This document shows positions 1 through 11,276 of a stretch of 45,952 nucleotides of DNA, piece by piece. The number at the start of each line of letters is the position of its first letter. The stretch's first letter is position 1. The translations under genes were made by a program, and so were the position numbers. The stretch is taken from positions 1-45,952 of the forward strand of contig NZ_JAKLSQ010000024.1 in the NCBI RefSeq assembly GCF_022014495.1, read 5' to 3'. Below the pieces are notes generated by a model, which had not been told where the DNA came from, did not search any database, and saw only the letters and a program-made list of their open reading frames with translations. Source of the DNA: Sandaracinobacteroides sayramensis. Its GTDB lineage: Bacteria > Pseudomonadota > Alphaproteobacteria > Sphingomonadales > Sphingomonadaceae.

Positions 1-34
1 GAAGTGTCAGGGGGCAAAAGCCCCCTGACACTTC
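1..34. repeat. Perfect 15-bp inverted repeat with AAAA loop at the window edge
   Basis: Positions 1-15 and 20-34 are exact reverse complements separated by a four-base loop. The stem is GC-rich in its inner half. It lies 62 bp beyond the hppA stop codon, so it could be a second, distal terminator for that gene, a terminator for a gene to the left, or one copy of a dispersed palindromic repeat. The window ends at its left arm, so the true extent is unknown. Confidence 0.6.
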
Positions 35-62
35 GCTTGCCGGCCGGGTTTTCGGCGAGTCC

Positions 63-88
63 GCGAGTTAGTGCTGCGCACTAATCGC
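63..88 (-). terminator. Hairpin just downstream of hppA
   Basis: TTAGTGC (68-74) pairs with GCACTAA (78-84) around a 3-base loop. The stem extends by four more pairs (63-66 with 85-88) if G67 is bulged out. It lies about 9 bp past the hppA stop codon on the minus strand. There is no long U-run, so its role as an intrinsic terminator is inferred from position and structure only. Confidence 0.4.
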
Positions 89-96
89 GGCCGCCT

Positions 97-2196
97 TCAA
101 CCGGCCAGTGCCGCCAGCAGCAACAAAGCCACAATATTGCTGATCTTGATCATCGGGTTGACCGCAGGCCCGGCCGTATCCTTGTAAGGATCGCCCACGG
201 TATCGCCGGTCACGGCCGCCTTGTGCGCCTCCGACCCCTTGCCGCCATGATGGCCGTCCTCGATATATTTCTTGGCATTGTCCCAGGCGCCGCCGCCGCT
301 CGTCATCGAGATGGCGACGAAGATGCCCGACACGATCACCCCCAGCAGCAGCGCGCCAAGCGCCGCGAAGCCATTGGCCTGCCCCGCCACCGCCGTGATG
401 ACGAAATAGACGAGGATCGGCGCCAGCACCGGCAGCAGCGAAGGGATGATCATCTCCTTGATCGCCGCCTGCGTCACCAGCCCCACCGTCCGCGCATAGT
501 CCGGCTTGGAAGTGCCGGCCATGATTCCGGGGTTGTTGCGGAACTGGCTGCGGACTTCCTCGACGACGGCGCCGGCCGCGCGGCCGACCGCCGTCATCCC
601 CATCGCCCCGAAGATATAGGGCAGCAGGGCGCCGATCAGCAGGCCGACGATGACATAGGGGTTGGACAGCGAGAAATCGACGGTAAGCCCCGAGAAGAAC
701 TTGCCGAGGTCCGCCGTATAGGCGTTGAACAGCACCAGCGCGGCAAGGCCCGCCGAGCCGATGGCATAGCCCTTGGTGACGGCCTTGGTGGTGTTGCCCA
801 CCGCGTCCAGCGCATCCGTGCGCTCGCGCACCTCGCCTTCCAGGCCCGCCATTTCGGCGATGCCGCCGGCGTTGTCGGTGACGGGGCCATAAGCGTCCAG
901 CGCGACGACCATGCCGGCCAGCGCCAGCATCGCCGTGGCGGCGAAGCCGATGCCGATCACCCCGGCGAACTGGTAGGCGGTGATCATGCCGGCGCAGATC
1001 ACCAGCGTCGGCAGCGCGGTCGCCTCCAGCGAAATGGCAAGGCCCTGGATAATGTTGGTGCCATGGCCGGTTTCCGACGCCTTGGCGATCGACCGCACCG
1101 GGCGATAGTTGGTGCCGGTGTAATATTCGGTGATCCACACCATCAGCCCGGTGACGGCAAGGCCCACCAGCATCGACCAGAAGAGGTCCATCGGCGTGAA
1201 GCCGCCGCTGCCGTCCGCCGCCTGCCCGCCGACCACCGCCGACATGTCAGGGAAGATCAGGCGAGTGGCGAAGAACAGCGCCGGGATGGAAGCCAGCGCC
1301 GACACCACGAAGCCCTTGTAGAGCGCGCCCATGATGTTCTTCGAAGACCCCAGCTTCACGAAATAGGTGCCGAGGATCGAGGTGAGGATGCAGACTCCGC
1401 CCGCCAGCAGCGGCAGCGCCATCAGTTGGCCGAGATACTCGCCGCCCACCAGCAGCGCCGTCAGCACCATGGTGGCGCCCACCGTCACCACATAGGTTTC
1501 GAAGAGGTCGGCGGCCATGCCGGCGCAGTCGCCGACATTGTCGCCCACATTGTCGGCGATGACGGCCGGGTTGCGCGGATCGTCCTCGGGGATTCCGGCT
1601 TCCACCTTGCCCACCAGATCGGCGCCCACATCCGCCGCCTTGGTGAAGATGCCGCCGCCCAGACGGGCGAAGATCGAGATCAGCGACGCGCCCAGCGCCA
1701 GGCTGACGAGGCTGTCGATCACCACCCGGTCGTCGATGGCATGGCCCAGCCCCGAGGTGAGGAACCAGTAATAGCCGGCGATCGCCAGCAGCGCGAGGCC
1801 GGCCACCAGCAGGCCGGTGATCGCCCCGGCGCGGAACGCCAGCGTCAGCCCGGCCTGCAGGCCCTGCCGCGCCGCTTCCGCCGTGCGCACATTGGCCCTG
1901 ACCGAGATGTTCATGCCGATGAAGCCGGTGACGCCCGAAAGCAGGGCGCCGATCAGGAAGCCGATGGCCGGATACAGGCCGAAGAACAGATAGACCAGCA
2001 CCAGCGCGACGACGCCGACGATGGCGATGGCGCCATATTGCTTCCTGAGATAGGCCCCTGCCCCTTCCTGGATGGCGGCGGCGATTTCCTGCATGCGCGG
2101 ATTGCCGGCGGGCGCCGCCAGCACGGCCCTTGTGGTGACAAGGCCATAAAGCACGGCCGCGATGCCGCACAGGATGGCGATTACGACAAAATCCAT
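97..2196 (-). CDS. hppA: K+-independent proton-translocating membrane pyrophosphatase
   Basis: Integral inner-membrane pump of 699 aa that couples hydrolysis of pyrophosphate to proton export. The substrate-binding signature [19 protein letters not shown] lies near residues 213-232, and hydrophobic segments cover almost the whole chain. The segment [18 protein letters not shown] carries Lys where K+-dependent members have Ala, the known hallmark of the K+-independent, H+-pumping class. The ATG start is preceded by GGGGAGAG at good spacing. It is the last gene of a minus-strand series nusB-thiL-hppA, 146 bp after thiL. Family and class are very secure. Confidence 0.97.
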   Translation of the reverse strand: MDFVVIAILCGIAAVLYGLVTTRAVLAAPAGNPRMQEIAAAIQEGAGAYLRKQYGAIAIVGVVALVLVYLFFGLYPAIGFLIGALLSGVTGFIGMNISVRANVRTAEAARQGLQAGLTLAFRAGAITGLLVAGLALLAIAGYYWFLTSGLGHAIDDRVVIDSLVSLALGASLISIFARLGGGIFTKAADVGADLVGKVEAGIPEDDPRNPAVIADNVGDNVGDCAGMAADLFETYVVTVGATMVLTALLVGGEYLGQLMALPLLAGGVCILTSILGTYFVKLGSSKNIMGALYKGFVVSALASIPALFFATRLIFPDMSAVVGGQAADGSGGFTPMDLFWSMLVGLAVTGLMVWITEYYTGTNYRPVRSIAKASETGHGTNIIQGLAISLEATALPTLVICAGMITAYQFAGVIGIGFAATAMLALAGMVVALDAYGPVTDNAGGIAEMAGLEGEVRERTDALDAVGNTTKAVTKGYAIGSAGLAALVLFNAYTADLGKFFSGLTVDFSLSNPYVIVGLLIGALLPYIFGAMGMTAVGRAAGAVVEEVRSQFRNNPGIMAGTSKPDYARTVGLVTQAAIKEMIIPSLLPVLAPILVYFVITAVAGQANGFAALGALLLGVIVSGIFVAISMTSGGGAWDNAKKYIEDGHHGGKGSEAHKAAVTGDTVGDPYKDTAGPAVNPMIKISNIVALLLLAALAG

Positions 2197-2342
2197 GTCT
2201 CTCCCCTAACCCCTTGCATGGGGTCGCCCCCCTCCCAAGGGACGGCCCGTGTGGGACCGGCTGGGAATGACCCGCCGGATTTGAGGCACGGACTGTGGCA
2301 AAGAGCCGGGCCTTGCGCAACCCGCCGCAGGGCGCGCACGGC

Positions 2343-3302
2343 TCACCGATGCTGATAGCCCAGCTTCGGGGGCAAGGCGCCGTCCAGCAGCAGTCCTGCA
2401 CCGGCTTGCAGCCGGCCGATGCGGTGGACAGGGGTTCGGGCCGCGGCAGCTGCATCCTCCACCTCGTGGCGGCGGCCAGGGTGGGCCGCGAACAGCAGTT
2501 CATAATCGTCGCCCAGCGCCGCCAGTTCGCTGACCGGAACGGCTGCGGCCAGCACCATGTCCGAAAGCGGGATATCGGCCGAGCGAAGATCGGCGCGGAG
2601 CCCCGATGCGGCGGCCAGCCGCGAGGCGTCGATCAGCAGCCCATCCGAGACATCCATCGCCGCGCTGGCAAGCCCCCTCAGCGCCTGCCCCAGCGCCAGG
2701 CGCGGCATGGGGCGCCGGTAGCGTTTCAGCAGCGCCGCGTCCGCGTCGCCGAAGCTTTCACCCAGCGCCACCCGAAGCCCTAGGCCAGCCGCGCCGATAT
2801 CCCCGCTCAGCCACAGATCGTCGCCGACGGAAGCCCCGCCACGTTCCAGCGCCGCGCCGGGCGGCACGGAGCCCAGCGCCGTCAGCGACAGCACGCTCGC
2901 GGGGCCGCTGCGGATGGTGTCGCCGCCCAGCAGCGGCACGCCATAGCGTTCCACCGCCTGCCCCACGCCGCGCAGCAGCTCCCGCGCCCATTCGAGGCCG
3001 CGCCCATCGCCAATGCCGGCGCCCAGCAGCAGCCCGACCGGCCGCGCCCCGCTGGCGGCGAGGTCCGACAGGTTCACCGCCACCAGCTTCCAGCCGATGT
3101 CCGCCGGCGGGCAATGCGGCGTGAAATGCACGCCTTCGGCCAGCATGTCGTGGGTGGCGACCAGTTGCAGGCCCAGCGGCCAGTCCAGGATGGCGCAATC
3201 GTCCGTCAGGCCGCGCGCGGCCTTGTGCGTCGCCAGCGCCCGGAGCGTGGCGAGAAGGCCATCCTCCAGCCCTCCGCCGCCGGCGTCACTCGGCGCGGAC
3301 AC
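2343..3302 (-). CDS. thiL: Thiamine-monophosphate kinase ThiL
   Basis: A 319-aa cytosolic kinase that phosphorylates thiamine monophosphate to thiamine diphosphate, the last step of cofactor synthesis. Typical elements are visible: TDDCA near the N-terminus, THDMLAEGVHF with the metal-binding Asp, DLAASGARP, MDVSDGL and GDDYELLF. Length matches the family. The start is a GTG inside the 3' end of nusB, giving a 17-bp overlap and suggesting translational coupling; no strong ribosome-binding site is seen. nusB-thiL adjacency is common in bacteria. The product, thiamine diphosphate, is the cofactor of Dxs, encoded 6 kb away. Confidence 0.95.
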   Translation of the reverse strand: MSAPSDAGGGGLEDGLLATLRALATHKAARGLTDDCAILDWPLGLQLVATHDMLAEGVHFTPHCPPADIGWKLVAVNLSDLAASGARPVGLLLGAGIGDGRGLEWARELLRGVGQAVERYGVPLLGGDTIRSGPASVLSLTALGSVPPGAALERGGASVGDDLWLSGDIGAAGLGLRVALGESFGDADAALLKRYRRPMPRLALGQALRGLASAAMDVSDGLLIDASRLAAASGLRADLRSADIPLSDMVLAAAVPVSELAALGDDYELLFAAHPGRRHEVEDAAAAARTPVHRIGRLQAGAGLLLDGALPPKLGYQHR

Positions 3303-3765
3303 TCTTGCCCAGCCGGTCGAGCAGCGCGTTCACGAAGCCGGCCTCGCGCGCTTCGTAGAAGGCGTGCGCCACATCGACATATTCCGACACCACCGCCGCG
3401 CGCGGCACATCCGGCCGCGCCAGCATCTCATAGGCGCCGCAGCGCAGGATCTGCAGCATCAGCCGGTCCAGCCGGTCGAGCGACCAGCCGGCGCCCAGGA
3501 AGCGGGTGATGGTCTCGTCCAGCTCATCGGCGCGGGCGAGGCTGCCGGACACCAGATCGTCGAAGAAGGGCCGGTCGGCGTCGGTCAGGCGGTCCTCGCC
3601 CTCGTCCGTTTCGATTTCCGCGCCGAGGCGATGGTTGTGGAATTCGTTCAGCAGGCGCGGCGTGGCCGTGCCGGCCACCGATTGCTGGTAAAGCGCCTGG
3701 ACGGCTGCCAGCCGCGCGGCGGAACGCCGGCGGCGCGCGTCGGGCGCATTGGGGTTGCTAGACAT
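3286..3765 (-). CDS. nusB: Transcription antitermination factor NusB
   Basis: An RNA-binding protein of 159 aa that works with NusE (S10) at boxA in rRNA operons. The sequence has the NusB pattern: a basic N-terminus (ARRRRSAARLAAVQALYQQ) followed by helices with LVSGSLARADELDETI and the C-terminal VVSEYVDVAHAFYE. I chose the ATG at 3765 over an upstream in-frame start because homology begins there and the upstream 49 residues look non-coding. ribH, often next to nusB, is absent; a divergent TPR gene lies upstream instead, with 266 bp of promoter-bearing DNA between them. Confidence 0.95.
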   Translation of the reverse strand: MSSNPNAPDARRRRSAARLAAVQALYQQSVAGTATPRLLNEFHNHRLGAEIETDEGEDRLTDADRPFFDDLVSGSLARADELDETITRFLGAGWSLDRLDRLMLQILRCGAYEMLARPDVPRAAVVSEYVDVAHAFYEAREAGFVNALLDRLGKSVRAE

Positions 3766-4031
3766 GCGCGCCGCCTTAGCCCCGCCGGCGCGGCTGCGAA
3801 AGCCCCATCGCCGCCCGCCGCAACTGTTTCGGGAACCGCGGGCCATCGGACGGGTTGAGACACGGCAGGCCGTTGCTGCATAAAGGCCATATAATGGCTT
3901 TGCGCGCGGCAATGCTTGACGATTCCGCCCCGGCGGTGCGAAGCGCGTTCAGCGTTGCGAAACCGGCGGAGGCGGAAATCCGTCGGCCATATGGTCAATG
4001 TGCCCGGCAGAGGGCCAATAGGAGAGTGGGC

Positions 4032-5261
4032 ATGAGGAAGATTCTTGGGGGCTCCACCGCGATGGCGCTTGCGGCCCTGGTCGCAGCCACCGCGCCGCAG
4101 GCCGCGCTGGCGCAGAAGGCGCCCAGCTACAAATTCTCGAAGAAGGTGCAGCCGCTGCTGGCCGACGCGCAGAAGAAGCAGCAGGCGGGCGACGCGCAGG
4201 GCGCGCTGGCGGTGCTGGACCAGGCGGACGCCGTGGCCGACAAGAATGCCGACGACGCCTATATGATCGCCATGCTCCGCCTCAATTCGGCGATCGCGCT
4301 GAAGGACAATGCGCTCATCGAAAAGTCGCTGGAAGGCGCCATCGCCACCGGCCGCCTCGATCCGGCCGAAGAGCTGAAGTTCCGCCGCAACCTCGGCGCA
4401 CTGGCGCTGCAGCGCAACGACTATCAGAAGGCGACGACCGAGTTCGAGCGGGTGATCGCCGCCAACCCCAGCGACTACGATCTGATGGTGGAAGTGGCGG
4501 AAATCCAGCGCCGGCAGGGCCAGGAGCAGAAGGCCGTCGCCACCTTGAACCAGGCGATCGCCGCCAAGGCCGCCGCCGGGCAGAAGGCCGACGAAAGCTG
4601 GTATCGCCGGGCGCTGGCCATCGCCTATGACAAGAAGCTGCCGGCCGAGATCGTCACCACCAGCGAGCAGTTGCTGCAGGCCTATCCGGGCGCCACCAAC
4701 TGGCGCGACGTGCTGGTGATCTTCCGCGACAGCGGCAAGTTCGACGATCAGGGCAATCTCGACATCCTGCGCCTGATGCGCGCCAATGCGGCGCTGACGG
4801 GCGAGCGCGACTATGCCGAATATGCCGAGACGGCGGCCCTTCGCGGCTTCCCCGGCGAATCCAAGTCGGTGCTGGACGAAGGCATTTCCAAGGGCGCGCT
4901 GCAGACCGGCAAGCCGCTGGTGAAGGAGCTGCAGGCGGCGGTGAACCCCAAGGTCGCCTCCGACAAGGCCTCGCTCGCCGGCCTGGAAAAGGAATCGGCC
5001 GCCTCGAAGACCGGCCGCACCGCGCTCGGCACCGCCGACGCCTATCTCGGCTATGGCGAATATGCGAAGGCCGCCGCGCTCTACAAGATGGCGCTGGAAA
5101 AGGGCGGCGTCGATGCCGATACCGTGAACACCCGCCTCGGTTTCGCGCTGGGCAAGACCGGCGACAAGGCCGGGGCCGAAGCCGCGCTGAAGGCGGTTTC
5201 GGGAGCCCCTCGAAACCAGCTCGCGAAATATTATCTTATCTGGCTCGGCAACCAGGGCTAA
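4032..5261 (+). CDS. Exported tetratricopeptide-repeat protein, function unknown
   Basis: A 409-aa protein starting with a clear signal peptide (basic MRK, hydrophobic core, A-L-A-Q cleavage region at about residue 27), so probably periplasmic. The mature part is helical, Ala/Lys-rich and built of TPR-like pairs; the clearest lie near residues 30-65, 120-190 and 330-400. ATG is preceded by AGGAGAG, which decides the start. No enzyme motif is visible. TPR proteins are protein-protein scaffolds; partners cannot be named. It stands alone, divergent from nusB and followed by a hairpin terminator. Confidence 0.85.
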   Translation: MRKILGGSTAMALAALVAATAPQAALAQKAPSYKFSKKVQPLLADAQKKQQAGDAQGALAVLDQADAVADKNADDAYMIAMLRLNSAIALKDNALIEKSLEGAIATGRLDPAEELKFRRNLGALALQRNDYQKATTEFERVIAANPSDYDLMVEVAEIQRRQGQEQKAVATLNQAIAAKAAAGQKADESWYRRALAIAYDKKLPAEIVTTSEQLLQAYPGATNWRDVLVIFRDSGKFDDQGNLDILRLMRANAALTGERDYAEYAETAALRGFPGESKSVLDEGISKGALQTGKPLVKELQAAVNPKVASDKASLAGLEKESAASKTGRTALGTADAYLGYGEYAKAAALYKMALEKGGVDADTVNTRLGFALGKTGDKAGAEAALKAVSGAPRNQLAKYYLIWLGNQG

Positions 5262-6847
<1,586 letters not shown>

Positions 6848-6848
<1 letters not shown>

Positions 6849-8008
6849 TGCGCGACCCGGCGCGGCTGCAGGCCGCCATCGAGATACTGGACGAGGCGAT
6901 CGCCGCCGCCGGTTCCAATGGCGCCGCCGCCGACACGCTGGCGCAGCGCTATTTCGCCAGCCGCCGCTACGCGGGTTCGAAGGACCGGGCGGCGGTGCGC
7001 GAACTGCTGTTCCAGGCCATCCGCTTTTCCGCCGATCGCCCACCCTCCGGCCGCGCCTTGATGCTGGCGCTGGCGGAAGGCCCGCGCCCCGACCTGCTGC
7101 CCCTGTTCGACGGCAGCCCGCACGCCCCCGCCCTACCCGAAGTGGGGGAGCCGCGCGGAAAGCCCGGCCTCTTCCCGGAATGGCTGCGGCCGCAACTGCA
7201 AAGGCGCTTCGGCGCCGCTCTCGACCGGGAAGCGCAGGCGCTGATCGCCCGCGCCCCGCTCGACCTGCGGGTGAACGCGCTGAAAGCCGATCCGGCCGAA
7301 GTGGCAGCCGAACTGGGCGGCAAACCCATATCCAGCCTTCCGCTCGGCCTCCGGCTGGAAGAGCCGCTGCCGCTGGAACGGCATCCCTTGATGCAAAGCG
7401 GCGCCATCGAAGTGCAGGACGCGGGCAGCCAGTTCGTGGCCGCCGCCGCCCGCGCCATGCCCGGCGAAACGGTCGTCGATCTCTGCGCCGGCGCCGGCGG
7501 CAAGACGCTGGCGCTGCCCGCCGACATGCGCGGCGAAGGCCGGCTGGTCGCATCCGACACCGACCGCGGGCGGTTGCAGGCGATGCGCCCCCGGCTGGAA
7601 CGGGCCGGCCTGCAGAATTTCGTCGAACCCCGGCTGCTGAACCCCGGACGGGAGGCGGAAGCCCTGGCCGACCTGGCCGGCGCCGCCGATCTGGTGCTGG
7701 TGGACGCCCCCTGCTCCGGCACCGGCACCTGGCGCCGCAACCCCGAACTGCGCTGGCGGCTCACGCCGCAGTCGCTGGAACGGCTGCTAGTCGTTCAGGC
7801 GCGGCTCATGGCGCTTGGGGCATCGCTGCTGAAGCCGGGCGGACGCCTCGTCTATGCCGTCTGCTCGGTGCTTCCGGCGGAAGGCGAGGACCAGGCGAGG
7901 CAGGCTTGCGAAAGGCTGGGCCTGAAGCTGGCCGGGCAGCAGGCCTATTCCCCGGCAGGCGATGGCACGGATGGCTTTTTCGTCGCCAGCCTTGGCGGAA
8001 GCTGCTAG
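6848..8008 (+). CDS. RsmB/NOP-family RNA m5C methyltransferase
   Basis: A 386-aa SAM-dependent methyltransferase expected to make 5-methylcytosine in rRNA. A short helical N-terminal domain is followed by the Rossmann fold: DLCAGAGGKT near residues 212-222 (SAM loop), VDAPCSGTGTWRRNPE near 283 (motif IV Cys) and AVCSVLPAEGE near 337 (motif VI Cys, the nucleophile in this family). It is shorter than E. coli RsmB, and the NusB-like N-domain is reduced. It overlaps guaB by one base. The exact target cytosine cannot be read from sequence. Confidence 0.9.
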
Positions 8009-8072
8009 GTTCGCACCCCTGTCCGCCCGGTTCGGGACTGGAATCGCGCGGATCGAACGGAGAGGGATTGGA

Positions 8073-8636
8073 ATGGTCGCAACGCTGAACAAGCGCAATT
8101 GGGCAATGGCGCTGGCGCTTGCCTTGCTGATGGCCTCGGCCCCCAGCGATGCGGCTCGCCCGCGCGACTCCGCTCCAGACCCGGCCCCGGCGCGCGGCCT
8201 CCCCGACAACCAGCTCGCCCCCCTCTCGCTCAGGCAGCTTGAGGCCGGCGACGCGCAGTTGAACGCCCGCAACACGGCCGCCGCGATCGAGCATTTCGAA
8301 GCGGCGCTCGCCGCCGATCCGCGCAACCGCCAAGCCTATATCGGCCTCGGCCGCGCTGCGCAGGCGGACGGCCTGCCCGGCCGCGCCGTCCGCTATTATC
8401 GCGAAGCGCTGGAGATCGACCCGAACGACCTCAACGCGCTGGAACTCCAGGGCAATGCGCTGGTGGAGCGCGGCGCCAAGTCCCGCGCGAAGGAGAATCT
8501 GGAGCGGGTGAAGACGCTTTGCAAGGCGCCCTGCCCCACCGCCGACCGGCTGGCGGCCGCCATCCAGCGCGGCCCCAGCAAGCCCGAGCAGACCGCCGCC
8601 GTCCAGAAAGCGGACGAAAAGCCGAAAGACAATTGA
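8073..8636 (+). CDS. Small exported TPR protein
   Basis: A 187-aa protein with a signal peptide (MVATLNKRNW then a hydrophobic Ala/Leu stretch, cleavage near residue 28). Two to three TPR units follow at about residues 55-150 (for example HFEAALAADPRNRQAYIGLGR). A lysine-rich tail ends the chain. The start at 8073 is chosen because GGAGAGGG precedes it and because the signal peptide begins there; the same frame is open further upstream but would give an unlikely N-terminus. It sits 5 bp before the zur-like gene. Function unknown. Confidence 0.8.
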   Translation: MVATLNKRNWAMALALALLMASAPSDAARPRDSAPDPAPARGLPDNQLAPLSLRQLEAGDAQLNARNTAAAIEHFEAALAADPRNRQAYIGLGRAAQADGLPGRAVRYYREALEIDPNDLNALELQGNALVERGAKSRAKENLERVKTLCKAPCPTADRLAAAIQRGPSKPEQTAAVQKADEKPKDN

Positions 8637-8641
8637 GCGCC

Positions 8642-9136
8642 ATGGCGACCTCCGCAAGCCACGCCGCACCAGGCCACGCCCCACATGGCCATTGGGAGCC
8701 GGGGAGCAGCGCCCTGAACGACGCCGCCCGCGCGGCACTGGTGGCGCGCGGCGTGCAGTGGACGGATCTGCGCGCGCAGGTGTTCGAGGCCCTCGCCCGC
8801 GACGGCCGGCCGGTTTCCGCCTATGACGTGGCCGAACGGCTGTCGGCGGAAACCGGGCGCCGGATCGCCGCGAACAGCGTCTACCGGATCCTCGACCTCT
8901 TCGTGGAGCACAATCTCGCCAAGCGGGTGGAAAGCCGCAACGCCTATGTGGCGAACACCCACCCCTCCTGCGCCCATGATTGCATCTTCCTGGTCTGCGA
9001 AGCTTGTGGCCGCATCGACCATATAGACGACGACAATCTGGCCAAGAACATGCGCGCCCGCGCCGAGCTGGGCGGTTTCGCCCCGCGCCGCCCGGTGCTG
9101 GAGCTGCTTGGCCTGTGCCGCGCCTGCAATAGTTGA
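8642..9136 (+). CDS. zur: Fur-family metal regulator, Zur-like
   Basis: A 164-aa winged-helix repressor. The DNA-binding domain spans about residues 30-100 (VSAYDVAERLSAETGRRI...NSVYRILDLFVEHNLAKRV). The structural zinc site is complete: CEAC at 119-122 and CRAC at 159-162, with two further Cys at 110 and 114. THPSCAHDC and the lack of the Fur HHDH pattern favour Zur over Fur. The first 20 residues carry His at 7, 12, 15 and 17. Zur proteins repress zinc uptake when zinc is plentiful; no znuABC or Zur box was found in this window, so its targets lie elsewhere. Confidence 0.82.
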   Translation: MATSASHAAPGHAPHGHWEPGSSALNDAARAALVARGVQWTDLRAQVFEALARDGRPVSAYDVAERLSAETGRRIAANSVYRILDLFVEHNLAKRVESRNAYVANTHPSCAHDCIFLVCEACGRIDHIDDDNLAKNMRARAELGGFAPRRPVLELLGLCRACNS

Positions 9137-9203
9137 GGCAAAGCGGGCGGCCCCCGGTACACAGGGTCTTTTGCTGAAGCGCGGTTCGGAGTAAGTCGGC
9201 GGC

Positions 9204-11171
9204 ATGACCGATGCCAACAATGGCGCGCCCAACGCGACGCCCTATCGCCGGCCCGAGACCCCCCTTCTCGACATGGCACCGACACCGCATGAGCTTCGGC
9301 GGCTGAAGCCCGAGCAGCTTCGCCAGCTGGCGGACGAGCTGCGCGCGGAAATGATCGACGCCGTCAGCGTGACGGGCGGGCATCTGGGCGCCGGCCTCGG
9401 CGTCGTCGAGCTGACCACGGCGCTGCACTATGTGTTCAACACGCCAGACGACAAGCTGATCTGGGACGTGGGCCACCAGGCCTATCCGCACAAGATCCTG
9501 ACCGGCCGGCGCGACCGAATCCGCACGCTGCGGCAGGGCAGCGGGCTTTCGGGTTTCACCAAGCGCTCGGAATCCGAATATGATCCGTTCGGGGCGGCGC
9601 ACAGCTCCACCTCCATCTCGGCGGCGCTGGGCTTCGCCATCGCCAACAAGCTGTCGGGCGCGCCGGGCAAGGCGATCGCGGTGATCGGCGACGGCGCCAT
9701 GTCCGCCGGCATGGCCTATGAAGCGATGAACAACGCGCGGGAGGCCGGCAACCGGCTGATCGTGGTGCTGAACGACAACGACATGTCGATCGCCCCGCCG
9801 GTGGGCGCGCTTTCCGCCTATCTGGCGCGCGCCTACAGTTCCAACACCTTCCTCGAAATCCGCGACGCGGTGCGGCAGCTTGCGAAAAAGGCCCTGCCCG
9901 AGCCGCTGAAGGCCCCGGCCAAGCGCGCCGACGAGTTCTTCCGCACGCTGGGCACCGGCGGCACCCTGTTCGAGGAACTGGGCTTCTATTATGTCGGCCC
10001 GATCGACGGGCATAATCTCGACGTGCTGGTGCCGATCCTGGAAAATATCCGCGACGCCGCCGAAGGCCCGTGCCTGATCCATGTCGTGACGAAGAAGGGC
10101 AAGGGCTATGCCCCGGCCGAAGCCGCGGCCGACAAATATCATGGCGTGGTGAAGTTCGACGTGGTGACCGGCAAGCAGCACAAGCCGGCGCCCGGCGGCC
10201 CGCCCAGCTACACCTCGGTGTTCGCCGACGCGCTGGTGGCGGAAGCGCTGGTAGACCAGCGGGTGGTGGCGATCACCGCCGCCATGCCGTCGGGGACCGG
10301 CCTCGACAAGTTCCAGAAGGCCTTCCCCGAGCGCTGCTTCGATGTCGGCATCGCCGAGCAGCATGCCGTCACCTTCGCGGCGGGGCTGGCGGCGCAGGGT
10401 TATCGCCCCTGGGCGGCCATTTATTCCACCTTCCTGCAGCGCGCTTACGACCAGGTGGTGCACGATGTCTGCATCCAGAACCTGCCCGTGCGCTTCGGGA
10501 TCGACCGCGCCGGGCTGGTGGGCGCCGACGGCAGCACCCACGCCGGCAGCTTCGACATCACCTATCTGGCGACGCTGCCGAACATGGTGGTGATGGCGGC
10601 GGCCGACGAGGCCGAGCTGGTGCATATGGTGCACACCGCGAACGCGCATGACGGCGGCCCCATCGCCGTGCGCTACCCGCGCGGCGAAGGCGTGGGCGTG
10701 CCGCTGCCGGCGAAGCCGGAAAAGCTGGAAATCGGCAAGGGCCGCATCGTTCGGGACGGCAAGAAGGTGGCCATCCTGTCGCTGGGCACCCGCCTGGCCG
10801 AAGCGCTGAAGGCCGCCGACGAGCTGGACGCCAAGGGCCTTTCCACCACCGTCGCCGACATGCGCTTCGCCAAGCCGCTGGACGAGGCGCTGATCCGCAA
10901 GCTGTGCGCCACGCATGAGGTGGTGCTGACGATCGAGGAAGGCGCCGTCGGCGGCTTCGGCGCGCATGTGCTGACGCTGGCATCGGACGAGGGGCTGACG
11001 GACAATGGCCTGAAGATCCGCACCATGCGCCTGCCCGACATCTTCCAGGAGCATGAGAAGCCGGAGAAGCAATATGCCGAAGCCGGGCTGGACGCGGCCG
11101 GAATCGTGAAGACGGTGCTGACCGCGCTCAGGCACAACAGCGTGGAGGTCAGCGAAGGCGCACGGGCCTAG
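9204..11171 (+). CDS. dxs: 1-deoxy-D-xylulose-5-phosphate synthase
   Basis: A 655-aa thiamine-diphosphate enzyme that condenses pyruvate and glyceraldehyde-3-phosphate, the entry step of the MEP isoprenoid pathway. The thiamine-diphosphate/Mg site [17 protein letters not shown] is near residues 161-177, the early GGHLGAGLG and [11 protein letters not shown] motifs are intact, and the catalytic Glu lies in [13 protein letters not shown] near 382. Length is slightly above the usual 620-640 because of an N-terminal extension. GGAGTAAG precedes the ATG. In related genomes tlyA commonly follows dxs directly; here a low-GC gene lies between them. Confidence 0.97.
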   Translation: MTDANNGAPNATPYRRPETPLLDMAPTPHELRRLKPEQLRQLADELRAEMIDAVSVTGGHLGAGLGVVELTTALHYVFNTPDDKLIWDVGHQAYPHKILTGRRDRIRTLRQGSGLSGFTKRSESEYDPFGAAHSSTSISAALGFAIANKLSGAPGKAIAVIGDGAMSAGMAYEAMNNAREAGNRLIVVLNDNDMSIAPPVGALSAYLARAYSSNTFLEIRDAVRQLAKKALPEPLKAPAKRADEFFRTLGTGGTLFEELGFYYVGPIDGHNLDVLVPILENIRDAAEGPCLIHVVTKKGKGYAPAEAAADKYHGVVKFDVVTGKQHKPAPGGPPSYTSVFADALVAEALVDQRVVAITAAMPSGTGLDKFQKAFPERCFDVGIAEQHAVTFAAGLAAQGYRPWAAIYSTFLQRAYDQVVHDVCIQNLPVRFGIDRAGLVGADGSTHAGSFDITYLATLPNMVVMAAADEAELVHMVHTANAHDGGPIAVRYPRGEGVGVPLPAKPEKLEIGKGRIVRDGKKVAILSLGTRLAEALKAADELDAKGLSTTVADMRFAKPLDEALIRKLCATHEVVLTIEEGAVGGFGAHVLTLASDEGLTDNGLKIRTMRLPDIFQEHEKPEKQYAEAGLDAAGIVKTVLTALRHNSVEVSEGARA

Positions 11172-11276
11172 CGAAAGCATCCGCCTGGCAGACAGACCCA
11201 TCGGAAAGGGCCAGGAGATACGGGCTGCCGTTTCGCTTCAGCTTTCCAGACCGCCTGAAGCCGTTGGAGAAATGAA

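Noticed and set aside
223-2355. Long open frame on the plus strand opposite hppA
   Set aside because: It is the antisense shadow of a certain gene; the product is a low-complexity Arg/His/Asp-rich chain, as expected of high-GC coding DNA read backward.
3890-3895. TATAAT between nusB and the TPR gene as a -10 box
   Set aside because: No -35 element lies at proper spacing (the nearest TTGCTG is only 11 bp away), so I did not list it as a promoter.
7806-11201. Very long minus-strand frame opposite the TPR, zur and dxs genes
   Set aside because: Composition is His/Gly/Arg-rich with no domain, and it crosses several well-supported plus-strand genes. High GC removes stop codons from this frame.
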